A stretch of DNA of 64,000 nt from UBA11098 sp041671525 (GCA_041671525.1 JBAZBJ010000001.1:62001-126000); one strand, 5' to 3'. Shown: positions 50,384 through 59,932, counted from the first letter of the stretch. Notes: generated from the sequence alone by a model not told the origin. Numbers and translations are program-made.

Positions 50384-50812
50384 ATGTTAAATTGGTTAAA
50401 AAAATTGTTCGCCACCGAAAAAACCGACCATAAAGAGGCTGAAAAGCTGGTAAGTGTTTTTGAAAATGTGGTGGTGGGAAAAATCCTGGAAATTGAAAAA
50501 CATCCCAACGCCGACAGGTTGCAAATTGTCATCGTAGAGACGCATAGCAATGCGTCTGTACAAAAATTGCAAATCGTTTGTGGCGCCAATAACATTAAAA
50601 TCGGCGACAAAGTTCCGGTGGCGCTTGTTGGGGCGAAGCTGCCAGGCGGAATGGAAATCAAGGAAGCGGAAATTCGCGGGGTAAAATCCTTCGGGATGCT
50701 TTGTGCGGCCGATGAGCTTGGATTAGGAACGGATCATGGTGGGATTATGATTCTGGATGAAAAGGCTCAAATTGGAATGGAATTTGCAAAATATATTAAT
50801 CTGAATAAATAA
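50384..50812 (+). CDS. Stand-alone tRNA-binding domain (PheT B1 / EMAPII-type)
   Basis: A 142-residue OB-fold tRNA-binding protein. VGKILEIEKHPNADRLQIVIV, QIVCGANNIKIGDKVPVALVGAKLP and IRGVKSFGMLCAADELGL match the N-terminal domain of PheRS beta and of EMAPII/Trbp111. A short helical N-terminal extension precedes it. It lies 21 bases before the monomeric-type PheRS gene. It may replace in trans the domain missing from that enzyme. Confidence 0.88.
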   Translation: MLNWLKKLFATEKTDHKEAEKLVSVFENVVVGKILEIEKHPNADRLQIVIVETHSNASVQKLQIVCGANNIKIGDKVPVALVGAKLPGGMEIKEAEIRGVKSFGMLCAADELGLGTDHGGIMILDEKAQIGMEFAKYINLNK

Positions 50813-50833
50813 CTCATCAGAGTGAATAAAAAT

Positions 50834-51976
50834 ATGCGAAAGATTGTTATCGAAGACCCAAAAGAAAAAATCTTAATTGAAGAATTAAATAAAAGAAGCG
50901 ACATTAAAGCCGAGCGCATAAAAAGACTCTTGGCTTTGCCTGATCTTAACAAGAAAGAAAATTCTCCCATAAAGATTTTAGTTGATCGCATCCTGGAACT
51001 TCCAAGATTTGAGGATTTTGATTTGATCGAAATACCAAAAATCGTGACAATGAAAGATGAATTTGACACATTAAATTCTCCGGTCAACCATCCTACCCGA
51101 AAAGAAACCGACACATTTTTTATTGATGAAACCAATCACCTGAGAACACAAATGACAGTGATGTGGCCGTTTTATTTCAGGGAAAAAGGAATTTTACAGA
51201 AATTGGAAGCGGAAGGGCAGGTTATAGCGTTGGCTCCGGGATTAGTTTACAGAAAAGATGAAATCGATCGGAGTCATTTTCCAGCATTTCACCAAATTGA
51301 CGGGCTGTTAATCTGCAAAAAAAACAAAAAAATAATTACGCTGGATGATTTGAAAGAAGTGGAGGTTGAAATGACGAAAAGTATCTTCGGTGAAGATGTG
51401 GAATACAGATTTTTGGTTGATTCTTTTCCATTTACAGATCCATCAGTGCAAATTGAAATTAAATTCAACGGCGATTGGTTGGAGGTTCTAGGAAGCGGTT
51501 TGGTGCATACGCAAGTTTTAAAAAATTTAGGACTAGACCCGGAAATTTATAATGGTTGGGCTTTTGGAATTGGAATTGAAAGATTGGCGATGGTAAAATT
51601 TGAAATACCCGACATTAGGGTTTTTTGGTCGAATGATGAAAGAATTACAAGTCAATTTAAAGATATCAACAGTAAATTCAAAGAGGTCAGCAAATTTCCA
51701 GCAACCACCAGGGATATCTCATTTATCATCGACAAAGATGTGAGTCTAAATAACTATTATGAAATTGTTCGAGATTATGCGAACAACTTGATCGAGGAAG
51801 TAAAACTTTTGGATGAATATGAAAATGAGGAAAAGTTTGGTAAGGATAAAAAGAGCTACACCTTTCGCATCGTGTATCGTTCATCGGAGCGAACTCTGAC
51901 TAACGAAGAAATTAACAAGATCCAAACCGAAATCCGCACAAAAACCGAGAAGGAGCTGGGTGCATTGCTTCGATAA
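50834..51976 (+). CDS. Monomeric mitochondrial-type phenylalanyl-tRNA synthetase
   Basis: A 380-residue class II synthetase: an N-terminal PheS-like catalytic core (FHQIDGLLI, LEVLGSGLVHTQVLKNLGL, motif 3 GWAFGIGIERLAMVKF near residue 240) fused to a C-terminal FDX-ACB anticodon domain (SKFPATTRDISFII, TFRIVYRSSERTL). This is the layout of mitochondrial PheRS, not the bacterial alpha2beta2 form. No pheT follows; valS comes next. ATG 50834 is used over the in-frame GTG at 50822. It should join Phe to tRNA-Phe as a monomer. Confidence 0.88.
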   Translation: MRKIVIEDPKEKILIEELNKRSDIKAERIKRLLALPDLNKKENSPIKILVDRILELPRFEDFDLIEIPKIVTMKDEFDTLNSPVNHPTRKETDTFFIDETNHLRTQMTVMWPFYFREKGILQKLEAEGQVIALAPGLVYRKDEIDRSHFPAFHQIDGLLICKKNKKIITLDDLKEVEVEMTKSIFGEDVEYRFLVDSFPFTDPSVQIEIKFNGDWLEVLGSGLVHTQVLKNLGLDPEIYNGWAFGIGIERLAMVKFEIPDIRVFWSNDERITSQFKDINSKFKEVSKFPATTRDISFIIDKDVSLNNYYEIVRDYANNLIEEVKLLDEYENEEKFGKDKKSYTFRIVYRSSERTLTNEEINKIQTEIRTKTEKELGALLR

Positions 51977-51994
51977 ATAAAAAGTGGAGGGCTT

Positions 51995-52076
51995 GTCATC
52001 CTGAACTTGATTCAGGATCTAATACGAACTCTAAGTTTTCACAAAACATTAGATTCCGGATCAAGTCCGGAATGAC
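51995..52076. repeat. REP-like inverted repeat doublet
   Basis: GTCATCCTGAACTTGATTCAGG at the left and the complementary half ending GGAATGAC at the right frame an AT-rich core. It is the same class as the doublet at 47374-47446, and ends 6 bases before valS. Confidence 0.65.
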
Positions 52077-52082
52077 AGAAAT

Positions 52083-54644
52083 ATGCAAAATATACCAAAA
52101 CAATTTAATTTTCAAGAAGACGAAGAAAAAATATACCAGCTGTGGGAACAGAGTGGATTTTTCAATCCGGACAAGATTGAGTCGGCGGAAAAATATTGCA
52201 ATGTTTTGCCACCGCCTAATGCCAATGGCGAGCTGCATCTCGGCCATGCCAGCGGTTACACGGTCATGGATATTTTCGGACGCTTTGAACGCATGAAAGG
52301 CAAAAAAGTTTTGTTGCTGCCGGGCAAAGATCATGCCGGGATTCAGACACAAGTCGTTTTTGAAAGGAAACTAAAAGAAGAGGGAAAAACCCGGGAGGAG
52401 CTTGGACGGGAAAATTTTTACAAAGCTTGCTATGATTTTTGCATCGATCGTTCCAACTATATGCGGGCGCAGGAAAAACGGATCGGCATCAGTGCTGATT
52501 GGTCACGCGAAAAATTCACGCTGGACCCGGATGTTTTGAAAATCGCCCTGGAAACTTTTGTGCAGATGTATCAAGACGGCATGATATATAAAGGTCGGAG
52601 GATCATCAATTGGTGTCCAAGTTGCGCGACGGCACTATCAGACGTGGAAGTGATCCATAAGGAAACAGACGGCAAATTATATTACATCAAATATCCGCTC
52701 AAGGACTCCACCGAATTTATCACCGTGGCCACGACGCGCCCGGAAACAATGTTGGGCGACACGGCAGTGGCGGTGAATCTCAAAGACGAACGGTTCAAAG
52801 ATTTAGTTGGAAAAATCGTTGTTCTGCCATTGCAAGAACGGGAAATCCCAATCATTGCAGATTGGCGCATCGAGATGGAATTTGGCACGGGCGCGGTAAA
52901 AATTACGCCGGCGCATGATCCTTTGGACTGGCAGATTGGCAAGGATAATAAGCTAGAAGAAATGCAGGTGATCAACGAGCAGGCGGAAATAACCGAGTTG
53001 GGCGGAAAGTATAGCGGACAAAAAGTTTTGGAAGCGCGGGAAAATGTGCTGAAAGATTTGGTGGCTTTGAATTTGTTGGAAAAAATTGAAGAGATAAAAA
53101 TCAACAAAGCAATCTGTGAGCGCTGCAAAACCACGATTGAGCCGTTGATTTCGCAGCAGTGGTTCGTTCGGGTGGACGCGGAGAAATATTCTCTCAAGAA
53201 AGAAACCTTGAAAGCCATTGAAAATGGAGAAGTGACATTTTTTCCGGAAAATTTCAAAAAAATCATGACACATTGGCTGACCAATCTGCAAGATTGGTGC
53301 ATCTCGCGCCAGATCTGGTGGGGCCCACAATTTCCGGTGTGGTACAAGGGCGAAGAGGTTTATGTCGGAATCGAAAAACCAGCAGGTGGGGACTGGATCC
53401 AGGATGAAAACACTTTTGACACATGGTTTACCTCCGGGCAATGGCCGCACACGACGCTCGGCTTTCCAGATGGCAAGGATTATGCAGAATTTTATCCCAC
53501 CGACATGATGATCATGGGTCGGGACATTCTGACTTTCTGGGCTTCCAAAATGTTGATGCTGGGATTGTATCGGACCGGAAAAATGTCATTCAAAAATTTA
53601 TATTTTACCGGGTTGGTGCGGGACAAGGAGGGACACAAATTTTCCAAGTCGCGCGGCAACGGGATTGATCCGCTGCCGATGATTGAAAAATATGGCGCGG
53701 ACGCTTTGCGCTTGAGTTTGGTGATGGACATTGCGCCGGGGCAGGACTCCAGATTGTTTGAGGAAAAAATCGAAAGCTTCCGAAACTTCGTGACCAAACT
53801 CTGGAACATCTTCCGTTACTGCACGCAAGCGGAAAATTTTGCGTTAGTGGAAAAACTGGAGAAGGATGATCTGAAAACGTTGGCCGACCGGTGGATTGTG
53901 ACGGAACTAGAGGAAGCCAAACAAACAATTAATAGTTTGCTGGAAAACAAGGAAATTTCCTTGGCGCAGGCGCGCTTGCGACGATTTACCTGGGATCAAT
54001 TCGCCGATTGGTATGTGGAGATAAATAAACTGGAAAAAAATTCCAAAGTTCTGGGTTATGTTTTGAATAACATCATCAAGCTGTGGCACCCCTTCACGCC
54101 ATTTGTGACAGAAAAAATGTGGCAGATCTTGCAGGGTTCAGATAAGCTTCTGATGATGGAGAAATGGCCACAGGCAGATGGGGAATTGATCGATAAAAAA
54201 TCCCAGGAAGAATTTGCTAACCTGATGGAATTAATTGGTAAGCTGCGAAATACGCGTGCCAACTATCATATCAGTCCGGCGGAAATAATGGAGGCGTCCG
54301 GACAAAAATTTACGGGACTGGAAATTGTGGAAAGGCTCGGACGAGTTAAAATTTCTGAAGTGACTGGTGAAGAAAAAACATTGAGTGTTTCGAGCCGGAA
54401 AATTAAATTAGAATTGGCGATCGGCAAGCTGATTGATGTTAAAAAGGAGCTGCAGGCGATCGAAAAAGAAATCAAAAATTTGGAAAACCTGGTCGCAAAA
54501 ACTGAAGCACTGGTTAGCAATAAAAATTTTCTGCAAAGCGCACAGGCGGATATTATTAATGCAACTAACGCGCGGCTTGAGGAATATCGCGACAAAGCAA
54601 AGGCCCAGGCGGAATTGCGAGAGAGCATAAAAACTTTATTATAA
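52083..54644 (+). CDS. valS: Valyl-tRNA synthetase
   Basis: An 853-residue class I synthetase. LPPPNANGELHLGHA holds the HIGH motif, TTRPETMLGDTAVAV is the CP1 editing domain, RQIWWGPQFPVWY and KFSKSRGNG (KMSKS variant, residue about 518) the catalytic core, and the C-terminal 80 residues a coiled-coil arm typical of ValRS. Length is slightly short of the usual 880-950. It joins Val to tRNA-Val. Confidence 0.95.
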   Translation: MQNIPKQFNFQEDEEKIYQLWEQSGFFNPDKIESAEKYCNVLPPPNANGELHLGHASGYTVMDIFGRFERMKGKKVLLLPGKDHAGIQTQVVFERKLKEEGKTREELGRENFYKACYDFCIDRSNYMRAQEKRIGISADWSREKFTLDPDVLKIALETFVQMYQDGMIYKGRRIINWCPSCATALSDVEVIHKETDGKLYYIKYPLKDSTEFITVATTRPETMLGDTAVAVNLKDERFKDLVGKIVVLPLQEREIPIIADWRIEMEFGTGAVKITPAHDPLDWQIGKDNKLEEMQVINEQAEITELGGKYSGQKVLEARENVLKDLVALNLLEKIEEIKINKAICERCKTTIEPLISQQWFVRVDAEKYSLKKETLKAIENGEVTFFPENFKKIMTHWLTNLQDWCISRQIWWGPQFPVWYKGEEVYVGIEKPAGGDWIQDENTFDTWFTSGQWPHTTLGFPDGKDYAEFYPTDMMIMGRDILTFWASKMLMLGLYRTGKMSFKNLYFTGLVRDKEGHKFSKSRGNGIDPLPMIEKYGADALRLSLVMDIAPGQDSRLFEEKIESFRNFVTKLWNIFRYCTQAENFALVEKLEKDDLKTLADRWIVTELEEAKQTINSLLENKEISLAQARLRRFTWDQFADWYVEINKLEKNSKVLGYVLNNIIKLWHPFTPFVTEKMWQILQGSDKLLMMEKWPQADGELIDKKSQEEFANLMELIGKLRNTRANYHISPAEIMEASGQKFTGLEIVERLGRVKISEVTGEEKTLSVSSRKIKLELAIGKLIDVKKELQAIEKEIKNLENLVAKTEALVSNKNFLQSAQADIINATNARLEEYRDKAKAQAELRESIKTLL

Positions 54645-54683
54645 TAAAAAAGGCTTGTTTTAGGCTAATACCAGTATTTTGGA

Positions 54684-54712
54684 TTGACAAAAGGCTGTTT
54701 TTGACATATCAT
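54684..54712 (+). promoter_or_regulatory. Sigma70 promoter of rnpB
   Basis: TTGACA (54684-54689) and TATCAT (54707-54712) with 17-base spacing. Transcription would start near 54720, 25 bases before the P1 stem. Confidence 0.85.
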
Positions 54713-54744
54713 AGTAAGTGTTGTTTGATAATTTAAATCCAAGC

Positions 54745-55097
54745 TTTATCAAGGCAAATTGGGCAATTACTGTCGATGCAAATCGGCAGAGGAAAGTCCG
54801 GACATTGTCCCTTTAATGGGATGGGTAGTGGGTAACTCCCACACAGAGTAATCTGCGAGGTGCGAGCAGTGACGGCAAGGCTGAAAAGCCGCGCGTCCCA
54901 TCATCCGATGGGATAATCCTGCGGTAACGCAGGGGTGAAACGGCTAAATCCTTACCTCGATGCAAGGTCGTGTCTTGTTCTACACTAGTAAGAACAAGAA
55001 GTGCCGCTCGAGCTTGTCAGTAATGACGAGCCCAGATAAATGATTGCCGTCCGCCTCGGCGGATACAGAATCCGGCTTATAGATTTGCTTTGATAAA
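54745..55097 (+). ncRNA. rnpB: RNase P RNA (rnpB)
   Basis: The catalytic RNA that matures tRNA 5' ends. Present are GAGGAAAGTCCGGAC near 54791 and ACAGAATCCGGCTTAT near 55064, the two halves of the P4 pseudoknot, the CACAGAG and GGGTGAAACGG core segments, and the AGATAAATGA stretch near the 3' end. P1 is seen as 16 pairs between 54745-54760 and 55082-55097 (with G-U). The layout fits bacterial type A. Boundaries are taken from P1. Confidence 0.95.
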
Positions 55098-55116
55098 TTT
55101 TGGGTTTAAGTTTACC

Positions 55117-55202
55117 CTACGAATTACGAACTTTTACGAATGTACGAACAATTTTTTCGTATTTCGTACATTCGTACAGCGTAGCGTATTCGTAATTCGT
55201 AG
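55117..55202. repeat. Large inverted repeat (TACGAA-type hairpin)
   Basis: CTACGAATTACGAA (55117-55130) pairs with TTCGTAATTCGTAG (55189-55202), and inside it ACGAATGTACGAA pairs with TTCGTACATTCGT. This 86-base stem-loop sits between rnpB and the sugar-transferase start 8 bases later. It looks like a mobile short palindromic repeat. Confidence 0.7.
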
Positions 55203-55209
55203 AGAAATT

Positions 55210-56625
55210 ATGAAGAAATCGGAATTATTTTTTAGTGCGATCCAGGTGCCGGTTGATTTTGCGATGATTTTTTTGGCCGCGCTGACGGCTTTTTCTATTC
55301 GGAATGTCCCTTCGATCATCCAACTGAAGCCAATTTTGTATACATTTCCGTTGGCCAGTTATATCCAGATTGTCCTGATCGTGGTGCCGCTTTTCATCCT
55401 GATTTACGCTTTTGAAGGTCTATATGCAATCCGGGCGACGCGGAAATTTTGGAAAGAAGCCATCAAAGTTTTTTTTGCGACGACGATCGGTTTGGTCATT
55501 ATAATTTTGGCCATCTTTTTGAAACGTGAATGGTTTTCCTCGCGCTTTATTATTTTGGCAGCTTGGATGCTGGCCACTTCCTATGTCATCATCGCGCGCT
55601 ATCTGATCCAATTGATCCAAAAATGGTTGTTGCGAAATCAGGGTATCGGCGTGCATAGAGTCTTGCTGATCGGCCGCAACGGCAAGATGAACACGATTAG
55701 CAAGTTGATCAAGCAGAATAAAAATTTGGGCTATCGGGTAGTGGAACAGATTGACACGGCCCATCTTAAAGTGGTGAGAAAGATTGCCGATGAAAAAGGA
55801 GTGGATGAAATAATTTTGTGTGAGCCGTCAGTCACTGACGATGAGCAGGAAAAATTGATTGATTATTGTGCGATCCATGGGATTACTTTCAAATATATTC
55901 CGACAACGATGCAATCTTCGCGATATGAAATTGGAGTGCTGAATGGTGAGCCATTAATTGAAATCAAGCACACGCCGCTTGACGGGTGGGGGCGAATTCT
56001 GAAACGGGTGTTTGACCTCGTGGCATCCGTGTTAGGCATCGTCATTACTTCGCCGATTATGCTGCTCACAGCCTTGGCGGTGCGCTTGGATAGCGATGGT
56101 CCGATTATTTTTAAAAATGAACGGATCGGTGGCGACGGCCAGAAATTTTTTGTGTATAAATTCCGCTATATGAAATGGGAATGTTGCGTGACCGAGGAAA
56201 ATCCGCTGGTGGATGAAGCAATGAAAATAGAAAAAGGATTGATTGACACGCAGAGTGTGCGCAAGGGCCCGTTGTACAAAATCAAGGATGACCCGCGTAA
56301 AACCCGCGTCGGGAAATTTATTGAGAAATATTCGATTGATGAGTTGCCACAATTCTTTAATGTGCTCTTGGGTTCGATGAGCATGGTTGGTCCGCGACCG
56401 CACCAAGAAAGGGAAGTGGCCAAATATATGGATTATCATCGACGCCTGCTGACTATCAAGCCGGGCGTGACCGGCATGGCACAGGTCTCCGGGCGTTCCG
56501 ATCTGGATTTTGAAGATGAATATAAATTGGACCTCTATTACATCGAAAATTGGTCATTGTGGCTGGACATTCAGATCTGCCTTAAAACCGTGTCCGTCTT
56601 GTTCAAAAGGCGACGCAATCTGTAA
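55210..56625 (+). CDS. Undecaprenyl-phosphate sugar phosphotransferase (WbaP-like)
   Basis: A 471-residue polyprenyl glycosylphosphotransferase. An N-terminal part has four membrane segments plus a CoA-binding-like domain; the C-terminal bacterial sugar transferase core has KRVFDLVASVLGI, DGPIIFKNERIGGDGQKFFVYKFR, YSIDELPQFFNVLLGSMSMVGPRP and KPGVTGMAQVSGR. It starts polysaccharide synthesis by moving a sugar phosphate to the lipid carrier. The longer in-frame start near 55090 would run through the inverted repeat and rnpB end, so 55210 is used. Confidence 0.9.
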   Translation: MKKSELFFSAIQVPVDFAMIFLAALTAFSIRNVPSIIQLKPILYTFPLASYIQIVLIVVPLFILIYAFEGLYAIRATRKFWKEAIKVFFATTIGLVIIILAIFLKREWFSSRFIILAAWMLATSYVIIARYLIQLIQKWLLRNQGIGVHRVLLIGRNGKMNTISKLIKQNKNLGYRVVEQIDTAHLKVVRKIADEKGVDEIILCEPSVTDDEQEKLIDYCAIHGITFKYIPTTMQSSRYEIGVLNGEPLIEIKHTPLDGWGRILKRVFDLVASVLGIVITSPIMLLTALAVRLDSDGPIIFKNERIGGDGQKFFVYKFRYMKWECCVTEENPLVDEAMKIEKGLIDTQSVRKGPLYKIKDDPRKTRVGKFIEKYSIDELPQFFNVLLGSMSMVGPRPHQEREVAKYMDYHRRLLTIKPGVTGMAQVSGRSDLDFEDEYKLDLYYIENWSLWLDIQICLKTVSVLFKRRRNL

Positions 56626-56633
56626 AATGAAGT

Positions 56634-56657
56634 AAAAAGGCTAAACAAAGCCTTTTT
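56634..56657 (+). terminator. Terminator after the sugar transferase
   Basis: AAAAAGGC and GCCTTTTT form the stem with a TAAACAAA loop, followed by A/T sequence. Confidence 0.75.
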
Positions 56658-56717
56658 AAATTTGTTTAAAAAGTAAAAAAAAGGTACAATGGGGGCAAGT
56701 AAAAAACGCTCAAAACC

Positions 56718-57827
56718 ATGAAGATTGCTCTCGTCCATGATTATTTGGTCCAGAATGGCGGCGCTGAAAAAGTGCTGGAATGTTTCACGGAGCTTTTTCC
56801 GTGTGCGCCGATTTATACACTCTTATATGCGCCGGAGCTGATGTACGGGGCTTTTGAAGGAAAAAATATCAAGACTTCTTTTCTGCAAAATTTTCCGTTT
56901 TCCACGAGCAAGCACCGGATTTTTCCGCAGTTTATGCCAATGGCGATCGAGCAGTTTGATTTTTCTGATTTTGACATCGTCCTTTCGGATTCCTCGAGCT
57001 TTGCCAAAGGGATCATCACCGCTCCGGAAACGTTGCATATCTGCTATATGCACACACCGATGCGGTTCGCGTGGGATGATTGCCAAAAATATACACGGGA
57101 TTTTTATTTTTCCAAAATCATCAAAAAAATCATCCCGTTTGTCATGAATTACGTGCGGGTCTGGGATCGGGTGAGCGCGGATCGTCCCGACAAACTGATT
57201 GCCAATTCCAATTTTATCGCGCGGCGGATCAAAAAATATTATAAACGGGAATCCATCGTCATTCATCCGCCGATCGAAACGCAAAAATTTTATGTCAGTC
57301 CGGAGCATGATGACTATTTCCTGATGGTCGGGCGCTTTATGGCGTACAAAAGATTCGACATCGTGATCGAGGCGTTCAATCAGTTGGGTCTGCCGCTCAA
57401 AATTATCGGACGCGGTCCGGAGAAAAAACGACTGGAAAAAATTGCCAAAACCAACATTGAATTTCTGGGTCGAGTGGATGATGCGAAATTAGCTGATTAT
57501 TTTTCCAAGGCGCGGGCTTTCATTTTTCCGCAGGAGGAGGATTTTGGCTTGACGGCGATTGAGGCGATGGCTTCCGGCCGACCGGTGATTGCCTTTCGGG
57601 GTGGGGATATCCCGGAACATATTGAAGAAGGAAGAACCGGTATGTTTTTTGAAACGCAGACGGCGGCGGATATCGTCGCGGCCATCGGGCGATTCAAGGA
57701 CGCTGACTTTGATCCGGCATATATCCGGGGAACCGCGCTCAAATTTGACAGAGAGCTGTTTAAGAGTAAAATTAAGGACTACATCGAAACTGAACTGGCG
57801 CTACATAAAAACAGCCTAAACACATAA
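56718..57827 (+). CDS. GT4-family glycosyltransferase
   Basis: A 369-residue GT-B enzyme. The N-terminal domain has NGGAEKVLECF; the C-terminal domain has FLMVGRFMAYKRFDIVIEAF and the EX7E motif EDFGLTAIEAM near residue 278. It adds a sugar from a nucleotide donor. First of a tight run of envelope genes ending in murJ. Confidence 0.9.
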   Translation: MKIALVHDYLVQNGGAEKVLECFTELFPCAPIYTLLYAPELMYGAFEGKNIKTSFLQNFPFSTSKHRIFPQFMPMAIEQFDFSDFDIVLSDSSSFAKGIITAPETLHICYMHTPMRFAWDDCQKYTRDFYFSKIIKKIIPFVMNYVRVWDRVSADRPDKLIANSNFIARRIKKYYKRESIVIHPPIETQKFYVSPEHDDYFLMVGRFMAYKRFDIVIEAFNQLGLPLKIIGRGPEKKRLEKIAKTNIEFLGRVDDAKLADYFSKARAFIFPQEEDFGLTAIEAMASGRPVIAFRGGDIPEHIEEGRTGMFFETQTAADIVAAIGRFKDADFDPAYIRGTALKFDRELFKSKIKDYIETELALHKNSLNT

Positions 57828-57831
57828 TCCC

Positions 57832-58437
57832 ATGGAACTCAAGGAATATATCCGAATTATCAAGGAGCATCGCGACATCTTTTTGGTCGTAGTTTTGGGT
57901 GTGATTGTCGCGGCCTTTTTCGTGCTGATCGTGAAAGCGGATTCGTACTCAACTTCGCTGCTCTTGAGTATAACTCGCAGTGGATCTCAGGAAACGGCCG
58001 ACTACAAATTCGATGATTTTTATCGGATCCAGGCGGATGAAAAATTCGCAGAAACCATTGTCCAATGGGTGAGCAATCCCGGCATCGAGGCGGACATTTT
58101 TGCGGCCGCCGGTGTCCGTGCGGACAATTTCAGCCTGCGGCAACTTTCCAAAAGCTTCAAAGCCGAAAAACTGTCTTCCCAGGCGGTCGCCGTTTCTTTC
58201 TCGGCGCCCAGTTCTGAGCGGGCGCAAAAAATTGCCGACTCAATTTTCGCGGTACTGGAAAAAAATAACGAAACGCTCAACAAAGATCAAAAAGAAAATG
58301 GCTGGTTCAAGATTGTGGCGCATGACCCGATCATCGTCAAGAACAACTACAATCCATTCCTAATTTTTATACTGGCCTTATCGGTCGGCCTGTTCTTGGC
58401 TTTTTGGACAGTTTTAATAATTCACTATCTGAAATAA
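57832..58437 (+). CDS. Wzz-like chain-length / capsular regulator-like protein
   Basis: A 201-residue protein with two terminal membrane segments (about residues 17-34 and 172-192) and a soluble middle of the Wzz/CapA type. It may set polysaccharide chain length. It is short and lacks a tyrosine kinase domain. It lies 4 bases after a GT4 gene and abuts the next one. Confidence 0.7.
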   Translation: MELKEYIRIIKEHRDIFLVVVLGVIVAAFFVLIVKADSYSTSLLLSITRSGSQETADYKFDDFYRIQADEKFAETIVQWVSNPGIEADIFAAAGVRADNFSLRQLSKSFKAEKLSSQAVAVSFSAPSSERAQKIADSIFAVLEKNNETLNKDQKENGWFKIVAHDPIIVKNNYNPFLIFILALSVGLFLAFWTVLIIHYLK

Positions 58438-59607
58438 ATGCGAATCGGAATCGATGTCCGCTGTTTGATCGAAGGGCGACGGACTGGCGTGGAAGAGTAC
58501 ACGCTGAACCTGCTCCAAAATTTATTCGCAATCGACACGAAGAACGATTATGTTCTTTTTTTGAATTCTTTCCGTCCGCACAAAGCCGATCTGGCATGGG
58601 TGGAAAAATATGATAATGTTTCAATAAAAAAATTTCGCTATCCAAATAAGCTGCTGAATTTCCTTTTTTGGTATCTGCGCTGGCCAAAAATTGATGAAAT
58701 GCTGGGCGGGGTCGACGTCATTTTTTTGCCAAATATTATTTTTGCCAGCGTCAGTAAAAAAGCGAAACTTTTGGTGACGATCCATGATCTCAGTTTCGAG
58801 CGTTATCCGGAAACTTTTTCTCGGAAAAGAAGATGGTGGCACATCTTCATCAATGCGCGCCGGATCTGTCGGGCAGCGGACCGAATAATTGCGGTTTCGG
58901 ATTCGACCAAGCACGACCTCCTGAACCTGTATGGCATACCGGATAAAAAAATTGCGGTTATCCGCAGCGGCCTAAGCGAGAGACTCTGCGTGTTGGATCG
59001 CAACCGGTCGGAACTGGCCGCTACCAAGGAAAAATACGGCTTGCCATACAAGTTTATTTTGTTTTTTGGCACCATTGAGCCGCGTAAAAATTTGGTGGGG
59101 CTTATCCGGGCGTATAATGATTTGCAGAAATACGCGCGGGAGAATAACCTGGAAGAATTAGCAAAACACGCATTGGTGATTGCCGGGCAGTCGGGCTGGC
59201 TCGCGGGCGAAATTTACGCGGAAATTGAAAGATCGAAATTCAAGGAGCAGATCATCGTCATCGACGCGGTGCCGGATGTGGACAAGGAATACATTTTTAA
59301 TTTGGCGACACTTTTTGTCTACCCGTCATTTTTTGAAGGTTTTGGTTTTCCACCGCTGGAAGCGATGGCCTGCGGAGTACCGGCGATTGTCTCGAACAAT
59401 TCCTCCTTGCCGGAAATTGTGGGCAAGAGCGCGGTGATGATCGACCCGGACAAGCCGGATGAAATTGCGAAGGTCATGAAGGAAATGTTGCTTTCTAAAG
59501 AACTGCAGGACAGACTGAAAAGCGAAGGTCCAAAGGCAGCCGCAAATTTTTCTTGGCAGAAAACCGCCAAAGAATTTTTAGCAGTGGTGAAAAATTTGGA
59601 GCGATAA
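58438..59607 (+). CDS. GT4-family glycosyltransferase
   Basis: A 389-residue GT-B enzyme. RTGVEEYTLNLLQNL near the N-terminus, ILFFGTIEPRKNLVGLI near residue 205 and the EX7E motif EGFGFPPLEAMACGVP near residue 300. It starts directly after the stop of the Wzz-like gene, so it is translationally coupled. Confidence 0.92.
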   Translation: MRIGIDVRCLIEGRRTGVEEYTLNLLQNLFAIDTKNDYVLFLNSFRPHKADLAWVEKYDNVSIKKFRYPNKLLNFLFWYLRWPKIDEMLGGVDVIFLPNIIFASVSKKAKLLVTIHDLSFERYPETFSRKRRWWHIFINARRICRAADRIIAVSDSTKHDLLNLYGIPDKKIAVIRSGLSERLCVLDRNRSELAATKEKYGLPYKFILFFGTIEPRKNLVGLIRAYNDLQKYARENNLEELAKHALVIAGQSGWLAGEIYAEIERSKFKEQIIVIDAVPDVDKEYIFNLATLFVYPSFFEGFGFPPLEAMACGVPAIVSNNSSLPEIVGKSAVMIDPDKPDEIAKVMKEMLLSKELQDRLKSEGPKAAANFSWQKTAKEFLAVVKNLER

Positions 59608-59616
59608 AAATGTGCA

Positions 59617-59862
59617 ATGTATTATCTGTATATTTTAGAGTGCGGAGATAGAACTTTATACACGGGCATTACCGTTGATTTGGCGCGGAGACTGTCAGAA
59701 CATAATGGTTCAAAACTGGGTGCCAAATATACGCGGGCCCGCCGACCAGTGAAAGTCGTGTACTCACGGAAATTCAAAAGTCGTTCAACTGCCAGTCAGG
59801 CTGAAAGTAAAATCAAAAATCTTTCACGAGAAGATAAATTGGGGTTAATTACGCGCGGTTAA
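59617..59862 (+). CDS. GIY-YIG domain protein (YhbQ/UPF0213-like)
   Basis: An 81-residue single-domain protein. YYLYILECGDRTLYTGITVD is the GIY-YIG core and RRLSEHN the following helix. The length matches UPF0213/YhbQ-type stand-alone nucleases of unknown role. It sits inside the glycosyltransferase cluster without obvious link. Confidence 0.88.
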   Translation: MYYLYILECGDRTLYTGITVDLARRLSEHNGSKLGAKYTRARRPVKVVYSRKFKSRSTASQAESKIKNLSREDKLGLITRG

Positions 59863-59932
59863 GCAAGCCATATTTTGTGGATATTAAAATAATGAGGTAT
59901 GCGTTGATTCGGGTGCTTTTTCGCTTTAAATT

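Noticed and set aside
55040..55065. REP-like element inserted in rnpB
   Set aside because: The short GTCCGCC/GGCGGA hairpin resembles part of the repeat at 47374, but it sits where RNase P RNA normally has a variable stem, and the rest of rnpB is normal.
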